Shown here: positions 26,183 through 35,160 of the stretch, one piece after another
Layout: each line of letters begins with the position of its first letter
How positions within the stretch are numbered: the first letter of the stretch is position 1
Source: Limoniibacter endophyticus
GTDB taxonomy: Bacteria > Pseudomonadota > Alphaproteobacteria > Rhizobiales > Rhizobiaceae
Assembly: GCF_014652835.1 (NCBI RefSeq)
Contig: NZ_BMZO01000005.1
Location: 177,535-241,534 of the forward strand
Direction of reading: 5' to 3'
DNA length: 64,000 nt
The notes under the pieces: generated by a model
What the model was told of the DNA's origin: nothing
The model's input: only the letters and a program-made list of their open reading frames with translations
Databases searched by the model: none
Program-made: the position numbers and the translations under genes

Positions 26183-27030
26183 CAATACGCCTCGGCCAGT
26201 TCCTTGGGAACAGTGATCTCGTAGGTCGGGTCGTACCTGCCATCCTTGACCAGCATGCGCTTGCCCGATCCCAGATCGATTGCGGTCCGGTCGACATGCT
26301 TGAGCCATGCATGGCGATGCCGATCGGCAAAGAAGAAGAACAAGCGCTTCACCTTCACACTGCGGCAGCGGACAAGCAGCTTCTGGAGCCGCCTCGGCGC
26401 AAGATCGCTCAGACCTTCCATCAGCACGTCGACCTGATCGAAGCTTTCATGCTGCGGGAGTTCATCGAGAAGTTCGAGAACCGCTCGTTCGGGCGTCGAT
26501 ACCGTCAACGGCCAGTCCCATTGGCCCCAGGGCAGAACGCGAAGTCCGGCATCCTGAAAAGATCCCGCATCTCGCGCGTCAGGTGCGCGGTCCGAAACGA
26601 GGGAAGGGAAGCTGATACCTTCCAGGTCGGCCCCGAAAAGTGGCGTGCTGTTATGATACACGAACCGTTCCGTCAGCGGCAGCGTCGTGAGCCAGCTGGG
26701 TGGCCTTGCTGGACCGTGAAGGTGGATCTCGGAACGATCCTGTGAGAGGTAATGGGCATAGCCTTGCAGCTCGAGGGCTGTCCGGCCGCCAACGGTGAGA
26801 CGATAGCCTAGAAGCGTCTGCAGCGAGACGACCACCTGCTGCCAGCCAAGCTGTCCGCGAGGGCGCCGATAGACACGGCGAGCCGGCTGTTTGAGCCAAC
26901 CAGAGGCGACATATTTGGTGCGCAGCGAGGTTGAGTAGCCGTGAGCAGAAAGCCACGCGGCATCGACGAGCAATCCCTCTGGCAGGAGGTGCTCCAGCTG
27001 CTTTAACTTCCCTGTTGTTTGCTCACTCAT
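26182..27030 (-). CDS. abiEi: AbiEi-type antitoxin/autoregulator
   Basis: A 282-residue AbiEi protein. The N-terminal winged HTH is of the AbiEi_3/4 type (GLLVDAAWLSAHGYSTSLRT, YVASGWLKQPARRVYRRP). It is followed by the antitoxin domain with VGGRTALELQGYAHYL, VSTPERAVLELLDELP and the ADRHRHAWLKHVD region. AbiEi neutralises AbiEii by acting against its effect and represses its own promoter. The toxin gene starts at its stop codon. The short hairpin-prone AT-rich stretch just upstream (27031-27060) is the likely promoter/operator. Confidence 0.92.
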   Translation of the reverse strand: MSEQTTGKLKQLEHLLPEGLLVDAAWLSAHGYSTSLRTKYVASGWLKQPARRVYRRPRGQLGWQQVVVSLQTLLGYRLTVGGRTALELQGYAHYLSQDRSEIHLHGPARPPSWLTTLPLTERFVYHNSTPLFGADLEGISFPSLVSDRAPDARDAGSFQDAGLRVLPWGQWDWPLTVSTPERAVLELLDELPQHESFDQVDVLMEGLSDLAPRRLQKLLVRCRSVKVKRLFFFFADRHRHAWLKHVDRTAIDLGSGKRMLVKDGRYDPTYEITVPKELAEAY

Positions 27031-27469
27031 GGTGAGTGTTTTAGCATGTTTTCAAACTATGCGCCAGTTTGAAGGAGCCGTAATTTGCTGCGCTGTGGTT
27101 GGCAAATCGGCACAAACGTAAACTGACCTCTTGTTCGAGGCAGGCCGCTCATTGTGGTCAGCGGTGTTTTCTGATACAAATTGGCTATTCCGTGGGGTGG
27201 CCTTCACAGGGTCCAAACGGGCGATAGACGCCGATTGACCTTGAAACTCACAAATTTTTTTTCGACCCTTTTTCCCTTTAAAATCAAAAGCGTAGCATTT
27301 TGACTAGCCAGTAGTCGGTTTTTGCGCGCCTGAAGGTCATAATTACATGTGATATCAATGACTTAAGGTGGATTTGGACGATTGAGTGGGAATGATTCAG
27401 GCCTATCCCAATGCCGCCGACTGTGCGCCAGAACTCGACGTAACACACTGAAATAAAATAATTTTACGA
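27031..27469. other. AT-richer intergenic region at island border
   Basis: About 440 bp upstream of the AbiE operon with no coding frame I can support. It contains runs of T/A (around 27256-27290) and is markedly AT-richer than the flanking genes. No tRNA gene is visible. Confidence 0.5.
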
Positions 27470-27499
27470 CGATGCCTATCGATATCTATCGATAGGCAT
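27470..27499. repeat. Perfect 14-bp inverted repeat
   Basis: GATGCCTATCGATA (27470-27483) is followed by a 2-nt spacer and its exact reverse complement TATCGATAGGCATC (27486-27499). There is no T-run, so it is unlikely to be a terminator. It directly precedes an integrase fragment and may be a regulator or recombinase site. Confidence 0.85.
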
Positions 27500-27571
27500 C
27501 AATCATATGTACCGTCACGGTTGACGGCCCTCGCATCAATCCAGAAAGTACCGTTACAGGCGCCGGCGATC

Positions 27572-27724
27572 GAGAAGCAGCGCGAAAAGCGACGGATCAA
27601 GGAAGCAAAGAGTTTCGGCCGGTTCGGCGAGAAATGGCTGACCAACGCGACCACGGCCGACAGCACCAGGGCGATGCGGCGCTCGATCTTCGAGCGCGGA
27701 CTACTTCCCGTGTGGCGCAATCGG
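27572..27724 (+). pseudogene. Fragment of P4-type tyrosine integrase
   Basis: About 51 codons resemble the segment of P4-family integrases that links the N-terminal domain to the core-binding domain: KQREKRRIKEAKSFGRFGEK, WLTNATTADSTRAM and ERGLLPVWRNR. The flanking sequence on both sides does not continue the family, and the catalytic domain with the R-H-R-Y residues is absent. This is a remnant marking an old integration or deletion border, immediately outside the defence island. Identification is from remembered family consensus. Confidence 0.55.
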
Positions 27725-28195
27725 GCCCAGGCGCCTTCGCTTCAGGCTTTTGTTTCGTCGAACTCCTTTTCGAAGCGCAAAATCGCCGCCAACATGAATT
27801 CTGCGATCAGCACCGGCGTTGATCCCGCGGTCGCACGTTATTACCGAACCAGCTATCAGCCGCTAGGATAGACTTCGATTCCGATCGATTGAACCTGAAC
27901 CCATTTCAGACTGTTGGGCGCCCGCCAGTCGGCCGGCATTTCTTTCCAATTCGCTTATGGTGCCGGTCATCCGGACGTTGGCGCCTTCCGGCAGCCTTCG
28001 GGGCCGGGCGAACTCGGGTCGTCGATTACTTCCGGTTTCGATGCATGGCGGCCAAGGTGATGCCGATCTCGGGGCTAAGATGATTGACGAGCGCAGGGCG
28101 ACGGGTTGTGGCCGCTCCTCTTGGCTGGCCTGTCACACCGGCGGTGCGATCCGTCAAGAGGGGGCCGGATTCGGAGTGCGGTAGAGGCGGGCTTA
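27725..28195. other. Non-coding/degraded stretch
   Basis: Open frames here give proteins of no recognisable family on either strand. The sequence is GC-rich and could be further debris of mobile DNA. Confidence 0.45.
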
Positions 28196-28957
28196 TTAAG
28201 CTCGGGCCATCTGCGTGGGCAGAGATGATATAAAATCGGTCAACTGATCGCCGAGCAGTTGGACGTGATCGCTCGCCGCCTTCTGGGCGGCTTCCGGGTC
28301 GCCCGCATCGATGGCGTCCATGATTCGGACGTGTTCGCTTAAGGTGCTCAGCATGCGGCCAGGCTGGTAGGTGGCGCGCATGCGATAGGCGCCTATGCGG
28401 CGACGAAGTTGCAGCGCCTGGTCGGCTATGAAATGCGTATGGGCCGATTCGTAGAGCAGGTCATGGAATTTTTGGTTCACCTTGTAGAAGGCGACTGGGT
28501 CGCCGGCTTCGAAGGCTTGGACCAACTCTTCGTGGACCGCGCGCATGGCGGCGCGTTCGGAAGGAATGGCGCGACGGGCGGCAAGACGAGCACAGAGTCC
28601 CTCCAGCGCCGACATCACGTCAAACATCTCGATCAGGGCTGGGATGGACAGAAGCGCGACATGGGTGCCTTGGCGGCCACGGGTCTCGATCAGGCCGATC
28701 GCGAGCAGCGACTTGATCGCTTCCCGCACGGGTGTACGGGAAATACCGAAGCGACGGGCGAGTTCCATCTCGTCAAGTCGCTCGCCGGGCGCCAAGCGGC
28801 CGTCGAGGATCATCTGCTCGAGCTGATCGCGTAATTCGTCGGAACGGGTCGGCGCACGCCCTGCGGAATTCGCCGGCGTCGGGGCATCATCCTGATCCAA
28901 AGCGAAGGCTCCTATCGTTTGTCGGCGTTTCGTCACGCGTGACCTTGTAGGGAGCAT
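28196..28957 (-). CDS. GntR/FCD-family transcriptional regulator
   Basis: A 253-residue regulator. The N-terminal GntR winged helix (about 35-95: RLDEMELARRFGISRTPVRE) is followed by an FCD ligand-binding domain (about 105-235) with FDVMSALEGLCARLAARRA, KVNQKFHDLLY and LSEHVRIMDAI. The FCD histidines that bind metal or ligand are present (FHDLLY, SEHVRI). The GntR regulator is last in the minus-strand operon with the ABC transporter and hydrolase and probably controls the whole catabolic cluster. Candidate operators are described at 34154-34182 and 40504-40522. The ATG at 28957 is the best in-frame start; the Shine-Dalgarno is weak. Confidence 0.92.
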   Translation of the reverse strand: MLPTRSRVTKRRQTIGAFALDQDDAPTPANSAGRAPTRSDELRDQLEQMILDGRLAPGERLDEMELARRFGISRTPVREAIKSLLAIGLIETRGRQGTHVALLSIPALIEMFDVMSALEGLCARLAARRAIPSERAAMRAVHEELVQAFEAGDPVAFYKVNQKFHDLLYESAHTHFIADQALQLRRRIGAYRMRATYQPGRMLSTLSEHVRIMDAIDAGDPEAAQKAASDHVQLLGDQLTDFISSLPTQMARA

Positions 28958-28982
28958 ATGTACTTTTCTTTCAGCTCTGCAT

Positions 28983-29816
28983 TCAATGCGAGGTTTTAGC
29001 GTATACGAACTTGGCGAGGCTGCTTCGCAGCTTTTCCACAATCATTGCGGGCGATTCGACCATCGGGAAATGGCCGGAATCGTATTCGACGATCTCGGTG
29101 CCCATGAAGCAGGGCATCGGCTTGGGATGGGCGAGGCGCGCTACCCAGGTCGAATTGAGTAACAGCGCCTGACAGGAAACGAGGGGAAAGCGCTCTTCGG
29201 CATTCCAGGCGAAGAGCGCATCCTTGATGTCGAGGGCGAAGGCGACCTGCGCCGCGGCGATCATCCCATTGGTGATTTCCCGGCGCATCACTTCGGCGGT
29301 GGTCGGATGAACGATGTTGTCGACCATGGCCCGCATGTTGCCGGAATAGTCGAGCGCAAAATCATCGTGACGACGGCGAATTTCCTCATCCGGCACACGG
29401 CCATAATAGCCGCGATCCGACAGCGTATCGAGACCGATCAGTCCGGCGATCCGGCCCGGAGCTGCAATCGCGACCTCTATCGAGATCGGACCGCCCATGG
29501 AATGACCGATCAGGATGGCATCGCGGATGTCGAGATGGGCTAGCACGCTTGCGACTGCCAGGCCCATGGCCTCGATCGTCTCGCCGCCTTTCGGGGGCGG
29601 CGCCATGCTGCCAAAGCCCGGATGGGAGACAACGAGCACGCGGTAGTCGCGGGCTAGCTCCGGAGCGATGATGCTCCAGTGCTTGGCGCTGCCGCACCAA
29701 CCATGGATGAGCACTAGCCAAGCGCCTTCGGTGCCGAAAGTCTGGTGACCAATCCGGCCTCCGTGCGGGGCATCAAGAGTGAAGAGGGGCGCAGGAGTGG
29801 TGCCACTGATGTCCAT
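28983..29816 (-). CDS. Alpha/beta hydrolase
   Basis: A 277-residue alpha/beta hydrolase fold protein. It shows LVLIHGWCGSAKHW (oxyanion hole), ILIGHSMGGPIS (nucleophile serine elbow, about residue 100) and YDSGHFPMVESP (catalytic histidine), a full catalytic triad set. No signal peptide. It lies 3 nt after the upstream permease gene, inside the transporter operon, so it probably acts on the imported compound or a pathway intermediate, as RutD-like hydrolases do. The specific substrate is unknown. Confidence 0.88.
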   Translation of the reverse strand: MDISGTTPAPLFTLDAPHGGRIGHQTFGTEGAWLVLIHGWCGSAKHWSIIAPELARDYRVLVVSHPGFGSMAPPPKGGETIEAMGLAVASVLAHLDIRDAILIGHSMGGPISIEVAIAAPGRIAGLIGLDTLSDRGYYGRVPDEEIRRRHDDFALDYSGNMRAMVDNIVHPTTAEVMRREITNGMIAAAQVAFALDIKDALFAWNAEERFPLVSCQALLLNSTWVARLAHPKPMPCFMGTEIVEYDSGHFPMVESPAMIVEKLRSSLAKFVYAKTSH

Positions 29817-29819
29817 GCG

Positions 29820-30665
29820 TCAGCCCTTGATCCCGCTGGTAGTCATGCCCTGGGTGAAATATTTCTGCAGCAACAGGAAGAGCAGGATCAGCGGCACGGT
29901 GGCGACCGTCGCGCCGGCAAAAGTTTCACCCCAGTTGGGAAGCTGCGTCGGAGATCCCTGCTGGGCGATCGCTACCTGGATGATCTGGTTTGCCGGATCC
30001 TGGACGATGACCAGCGGCCAGAGGAAGCTGTTCCAGGAGAAGAGGAAGGTGATGAGACCGAGCGTCAGCATGGGTACCTTCACGTTTGGCAGCACGATCG
30101 AGAAGAAGATGCGGACATGGCCCGCGCCATCGATGCGGGCGGCATCCTCGAGTTCGACGGGCAGTTCCTCGAAGGCTTGCTTCAGGAGGAACAGGCCGAA
30201 AGGGCTGGCGATCCAAGGGATCATGATACCGAGCAGGGTGTTGGACAGGCCGAGGCCCGAGACGACCTGATAGAGCGGCACCATCATCGCCTCGATAGGC
30301 AGCAGGAAGGTGAGCAGGATTAGGACGAAGACGATCTTGGCGCCCGGGAACTTGATGCGTGTCAGTGAATAGGCGGCCATCGAGCAGAGAAGTAGGGTCA
30401 GTGCGACCTGGCCGCCGGAGACGATCGCGGTATTCAAGAGCGCGGTCAGGACATTCGTGCGTTCGAACAGCGTCTGGTAATTCTCGATGGTGCCGTTGAC
30501 CGGGAAGAAGGCCTTCCAGGAGAGCGGCGTCACGTCGTTGAACAGCGTCAGTTGGTTCTTGAACGACGAGGAGACGATCCAGGCATAGGGGGCCAGAAAG
30601 CAGCAGAGGATCAGAGCGATGACGAATGCGACCAACAGGCCGCGCTTTACCGTGAGCGTCTTCAT
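29820..30665 (-). CDS. Carbohydrate-type ABC transporter permease (MalG family)
   Basis: A 281-residue inner-membrane permease with six TM segments; the first is GLLVAFVIALILCCFLAPYAWI. It has the EAA loop ELEDAARIDGAGHVRIFFSI typical of MalG-like subunits. It pairs with the permease ending 1 nt upstream (30667-31623), the binding protein and the UgpC-like ATPase to form a CUT1-type importer. Ligands of this class are usually sugars, polyols or glycosides. Confidence 0.93.
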   Translation of the reverse strand: MKTLTVKRGLLVAFVIALILCCFLAPYAWIVSSSFKNQLTLFNDVTPLSWKAFFPVNGTIENYQTLFERTNVLTALLNTAIVSGGQVALTLLLCSMAAYSLTRIKFPGAKIVFVLILLTFLLPIEAMMVPLYQVVSGLGLSNTLLGIMIPWIASPFGLFLLKQAFEELPVELEDAARIDGAGHVRIFFSIVLPNVKVPMLTLGLITFLFSWNSFLWPLVIVQDPANQIIQVAIAQQGSPTQLPNWGETFAGATVATVPLILLFLLLQKYFTQGMTTSGIKG

Positions 30666-30666
30666 G

Positions 30667-31623
30667 TCAGTAATTCCAGCGAGAGCGCAGAAGGGCCATC
30701 TGGGCCATGGAGATGCCGAGCACGACGAGCAGCAGCGCGACGGAAAGCGCCGACGCGTAGCCGGCCTGCTGCATGATGAAGGCCGTGTTGTAGATGTGGT
30801 AGACGATCAGGTTGGTGCTCTCCTGCGGTCCGCCCTGGGTCATCAGGAATGCCGGCGCGAAGGCCTGCAGCGAAAATACGGTCATGATGACGACGACGAA
30901 GAGCGTCGTGCGCGAGAGCAGCGGAATGGTGACATTCCACAGCACCTGCCGGCGAGTGGCTCCATCGATGCGCGCGGCTTCGGTCAATTCGACCGGCAGA
31001 CCTTGGAGACCGGCGAGGAAGAGGATGGCGCCGAAGCCGACCTGCTGCCAGAGTGTCATGGCTATGAGTGCGGGGAGCGCCTGGCTGGTCGAGGTGAGAA
31101 AGGGCTGGTTGGTGACGCCGAGGATGTTCAGCACGCCGTTGATCAGGCCGTTCGATGGGTCGAGCAGGAAGGACCACATGGTGGCGACGACGACGGAGGA
31201 GGTCACCACCGGCAGCATGATCATGGTGCGGACGAGGCCGCGGGCCGGCAGTTTCGAATTGAGAAACAAGGCTAGCGAAAAGGCGACCGGAATGACGAAG
31301 AGCACAACCCCGAGCGCGAAGGCGAAGGTGACGCCGAAGCTGATCATGGCGTCGTCATATTCGATCATGTCGGTGAAATTGCGCAATCCGACGAACTTTG
31401 CCGTCGCCGGGTTGAGCAGGGAGTAGTCATAGACGCTGTTGCGGGCCATGACGAGCAGAGGCACGTACTGGAAGACCAGCAGCAGGATCATGAACGGAGC
31501 AAGGAAGCCGGCCGCAAAGAGCCAGTCCCGCTTCTGCCGCGTGGTTGCGGGTTTGCGGCTCTTTGGTCTTGCGGGAGCCAAAGACGTAGAAAAGATATTT
31601 GAAGCCGACATTCTTGCGTCCAT
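30667..31623 (-). CDS. Carbohydrate-type ABC transporter permease (MalF/UgpA family)
   Basis: A 318-residue permease. A basic cytoplasmic N-terminus (PARPKSRKPATTRQKRDW) precedes six TM helices, the first LFAAGFLAPFMILLLVFQYV. The EAA loop is VELTEAARIDGATRRQVLWN. It forms the channel with the second permease. The ATG used lies 5 nt after the binding-protein stop; a second ATG 12 nt on is possible. Confidence 0.93.
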   Translation of the reverse strand: MDARMSASNIFSTSLAPARPKSRKPATTRQKRDWLFAAGFLAPFMILLLVFQYVPLLVMARNSVYDYSLLNPATAKFVGLRNFTDMIEYDDAMISFGVTFAFALGVVLFVIPVAFSLALFLNSKLPARGLVRTMIMLPVVTSSVVVATMWSFLLDPSNGLINGVLNILGVTNQPFLTSTSQALPALIAMTLWQQVGFGAILFLAGLQGLPVELTEAARIDGATRRQVLWNVTIPLLSRTTLFVVVIMTVFSLQAFAPAFLMTQGGPQESTNLIVYHIYNTAFIMQQAGYASALSVALLLVVLGISMAQMALLRSRWNY

Positions 31624-31628
31624 TGCTA

Positions 31629-32933
31629 TTAGCGGTCGAGAATCCGCTGAACCTTCTTCTCGGCATCCGCCATGATGTCGGTGGGCTCACCGCCGAAGGC
31701 GACTGCGCGCAGGGCATCGGTGACGAGCTTGTCGTACTGGGCAAACTTCGGACCCGGCGGGCGCGGCTGGCCCCATTCCTGCAGCTGGTCGACGAAGACC
31801 TTCATCGGGTAGCTGTTATAGATCTCGAAGCGCGGGAACAGACTCTTCAGGGTTGGCAGGTTACCGCGCTGGCTGACGTTCATGTAGGCATATTCGCCCC
31901 AGGACATGTCGACGACAAACTTGGCCGCGATCTCCGGGTTCTTCGAGCGGGCCGTCGCGCCGATCGTGGTCGAGCCGGTGTGAACGACCGGAGACTTGAA
32001 ATACGGCATCGGCGTGATGCCCCATTCGATCTTCGGGTCCTTCAGAAGCGCGTTTCCGGCGGCTGGCGTGTCGATGTAGAAGCATGCCTTGCCGTCGAAG
32101 TATGCATTCGGAATGCCGACCTTGGGCGCCACGCCTTCGGAGTTGAACAGCGACTGATAGAATTTCAGCGCTTCAACAGTTTCCGGCGTGTTGAGGTAGC
32201 CCTCGACGCTTTTGCCGTCGGGCGAAAGAGCCCAGAAGGTCTTGAAGGCGCTGCTTTCCGGATCGGCCGTCGGGTCGCCGGCAGAGCGCTGATAGATGAG
32301 GTCCTGATAGGTTAGGCCCGGCTGGCCATTGCCGAAGCGGGTCGGGCCGAGGCCCCAGATGGTCGGCGAGCCGGCTGGGCCCTGTTGGCAAGCCTTGAAG
32401 GCTTCGAGTGCCTGCGGCCAGGTCCAGGCATCCTTCAGATCCTGCGGCGGCTTGATGCCGGCGGCTTCGACGAGCGCCTTGTTGTAGTACATGGCAATCG
32501 TAGTCTGCTCGATGCCCGGCGAATAGACCTCACCCTCATAGCTGTGTTCGGCCTTGGTCGCTGGCAGGATGTCATCATCCCAGCCATCCGGCAGATACTT
32601 GGTGATCGGCAGCAGGATACCGGAGGCGGCATAGGACTGGGTGTTGGGGCCGTCATAGACGATGATGTCCGGCGGGTTGGAGCTGGCAGCCTGGACGGAA
32701 ATCGTGTCTGCGAGCTGGGCGAATGGAACTTCGTTGATTTCGAAGGTTACGCAGGGATTTTCTCTCTGCCAAGCTTCCATCGGCGCCGGGTAGGGGTAGT
32801 TGCCGGGCGTGCGCAGGATACGCAGCGTCACCGGTTCGCCGGCGCAGGCTGGTGCATCCTGGGCATAGGCGCCGGTGCCATAGAGCGCGGTGGCGCTCAG
32901 CAGGCCGGCGAGAGCGAGATTGCGGGCATCCAT
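31629..32933 (-). CDS. ABC transporter extracellular solute-binding protein
   Basis: A 434-residue periplasmic binding protein of the sugar-type family 1. A signal peptide (LALAGLLSATALYGTGAYAQ) ends near an AQ/DA junction. The mature protein has PPDIIVYDGPN, the hinge region and a C-terminal domain with PEIAAKFVVDMSWGEYAY. Two cysteines in the mature N-terminal part (PACAGE, NPCVTFE) may form a disulfide. It delivers substrate to the two permeases downstream. Ligand cannot be deduced; the setting suggests a glycoside or nucleoside-like compound. Confidence 0.92.
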   Translation of the reverse strand: MDARNLALAGLLSATALYGTGAYAQDAPACAGEPVTLRILRTPGNYPYPAPMEAWQRENPCVTFEINEVPFAQLADTISVQAASSNPPDIIVYDGPNTQSYAASGILLPITKYLPDGWDDDILPATKAEHSYEGEVYSPGIEQTTIAMYYNKALVEAAGIKPPQDLKDAWTWPQALEAFKACQQGPAGSPTIWGLGPTRFGNGQPGLTYQDLIYQRSAGDPTADPESSAFKTFWALSPDGKSVEGYLNTPETVEALKFYQSLFNSEGVAPKVGIPNAYFDGKACFYIDTPAAGNALLKDPKIEWGITPMPYFKSPVVHTGSTTIGATARSKNPEIAAKFVVDMSWGEYAYMNVSQRGNLPTLKSLFPRFEIYNSYPMKVFVDQLQEWGQPRPPGPKFAQYDKLVTDALRAVAFGGEPTDIMADAEKKVQRILDR

Positions 32934-32982
32934 CAGCTGTTCTCCTTATTATGGTATTGTCGACATCAGAGTGTCGGTCACG

Positions 32983-34065
<1,083 letters not shown>

Positions 34066-34163
34066 GAGGATTTCCCGCAGTCCTTTTTGCTTGGCCCTCC
34101 CAGGCCATTTCCGCGACATTGGTGTGAATTTCGTATTCGCGCAATACCAATAGGTATACAAAA

Positions 34164-34182
34164 AATACATTTTATCCAAAAT
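34164..34182 (+). promoter_or_regulatory. 19-bp element shared by two promoter regions, copy A
   Basis: AATACATTTTATCCAAAAT here differs at one position from the copy at 40504-40522 (AATACATTTAATCCAAAAT). It lies about 98 nt upstream of the UgpC-like start and about 199 nt upstream of the SDR start. A candidate operator for the cluster regulator. Confidence 0.6.
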
Positions 34183-34216
34183 CCTATGTGTAACGGTATT
34201 TTTCTGCATTATGCAT

Positions 34217-34249
34217 AAAAACTAAGCAAATGTGCGCAAAAACTAAGCA
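34217..34249 (+). repeat. Two 12-bp direct repeats, 21 bp apart
   Basis: AAAAACTAAGCA occurs at 34217-34228 and 34238-34249, an offset of 21 bp (two helical turns), each preceded by TGC at the same distance. This is typical of side-by-side binding by a transcription factor. Confidence 0.7.
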
Positions 34250-34380
34250 GATTATGGAAATCTGTTCTCATTATCCTATTTTTTAAAGAAATACTGAGGG
34301 AATAACCAAAAAAACCGTGGACACGAATAACAAATTGCGTATGCAAGAAAGTGAAATATGTATTCAAATAGGGGACGCAG

Positions 34381-35157
34381 GTGGAACTCAGTCTTGCTGG
34401 AAAGACGGCTCTGATCACCGGAGCTTCACAGGGCATTGGTTACGCGATCGCCAAGGTACTGGCGGCCGAAGGATGTCATCTTCATCTTGCTGCACGCAAT
34501 GGTGCGGCGATGGAGGATCTGAAGAAGGAACTCGCGCAGTATCCGGTTAATGTGACCGTGCATGAGGCAGATCTCGGCACGACCGAGGCCATGGTCGCCC
34601 TCGACAGGGCCTGCGGCGACTATGACATCCTGATGAACAATGCCGGCGATATCCCTGCCGGCTCGATCGAAGACGTCACGGATGAATCCATCCGCCGCGG
34701 TTTCGACCTCAAGGTCTTCGGCTACATCTCGCTTGCCCGCGAATTCTGGAAGCGCCGCAAGGGCAAGGGTGGCGTCATCATCAATGTCATCGGCAATTCC
34801 GGCGAGAACTGGGATGCGGCTTACTTCGCCGGCTCCACCGGCAATGCAGCGCTGATGAGCTTTACCAAGGCGATCGGCGGACGCAGCATGGACGAGGGCA
34901 TTCGTGTCGTCGGCGTCAATCCGGGTCCGGTCGATACCCCACGCATGTTCAAGATCATGAAGCGTAAGGCGATCGACATGCTTGGCGACGAGAGCCGCTG
35001 GGAAGAGCTTTACGACAAGTATCCGGGCAAGCGTCCGGCAACGGCCGAAGAAGTCGCCGACCTTTGCGTCTTCCTCGCCTCGCCGAAGGCCGGCTATATC
35101 AGCGGGACCGTCGTTACGATCGACGGCGGCATCGCGGCTCGCGGTTCGGTGATCTGA
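34381..35157 (+). CDS. Atypical SDR-family protein lacking YxxxK
   Basis: A 258-residue SDR fold with an intact cofactor loop (TGASQGIG), a DLGTT acidic site and NNAGD. The catalytic segment reads YFAGSTGNAALMSFTKA, where classical SDRs have YxASK before AAL. The tyrosine is displaced and the lysine position is asparagine, so the usual active site is absent or rearranged. I recall an SDR subgroup with this AGSxGNAAL pattern. The GTG start follows GGGGACGCAG. First gene of the plus-strand catabolic operon, 3 nt before the aminotransferase. Confidence 0.88.
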   Translation: MELSLAGKTALITGASQGIGYAIAKVLAAEGCHLHLAARNGAAMEDLKKELAQYPVNVTVHEADLGTTEAMVALDRACGDYDILMNNAGDIPAGSIEDVTDESIRRGFDLKVFGYISLAREFWKRRKGKGGVIINVIGNSGENWDAAYFAGSTGNAALMSFTKAIGGRSMDEGIRVVGVNPGPVDTPRMFKIMKRKAIDMLGDESRWEELYDKYPGKRPATAEEVADLCVFLASPKAGYISGTVVTIDGGIAARGSVI

Positions 35158-35160
35158 TCG

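Larger units (their letters stand above)
34066..34380. promoter_or_regulatory. Divergent control region of the catabolic cluster
   Basis: A 315-bp AT-rich gap between the UgpC-like gene (minus) and the SDR gene (plus). It holds a palindromic GTATAC core (34154-34159) in the form expected for FCD-type GntR operators, the 19-bp element shared with the other transporter promoter (34164-34182), and a pair of 12-bp direct repeats (34217-34228, 34238-34249). Confidence 0.65.
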
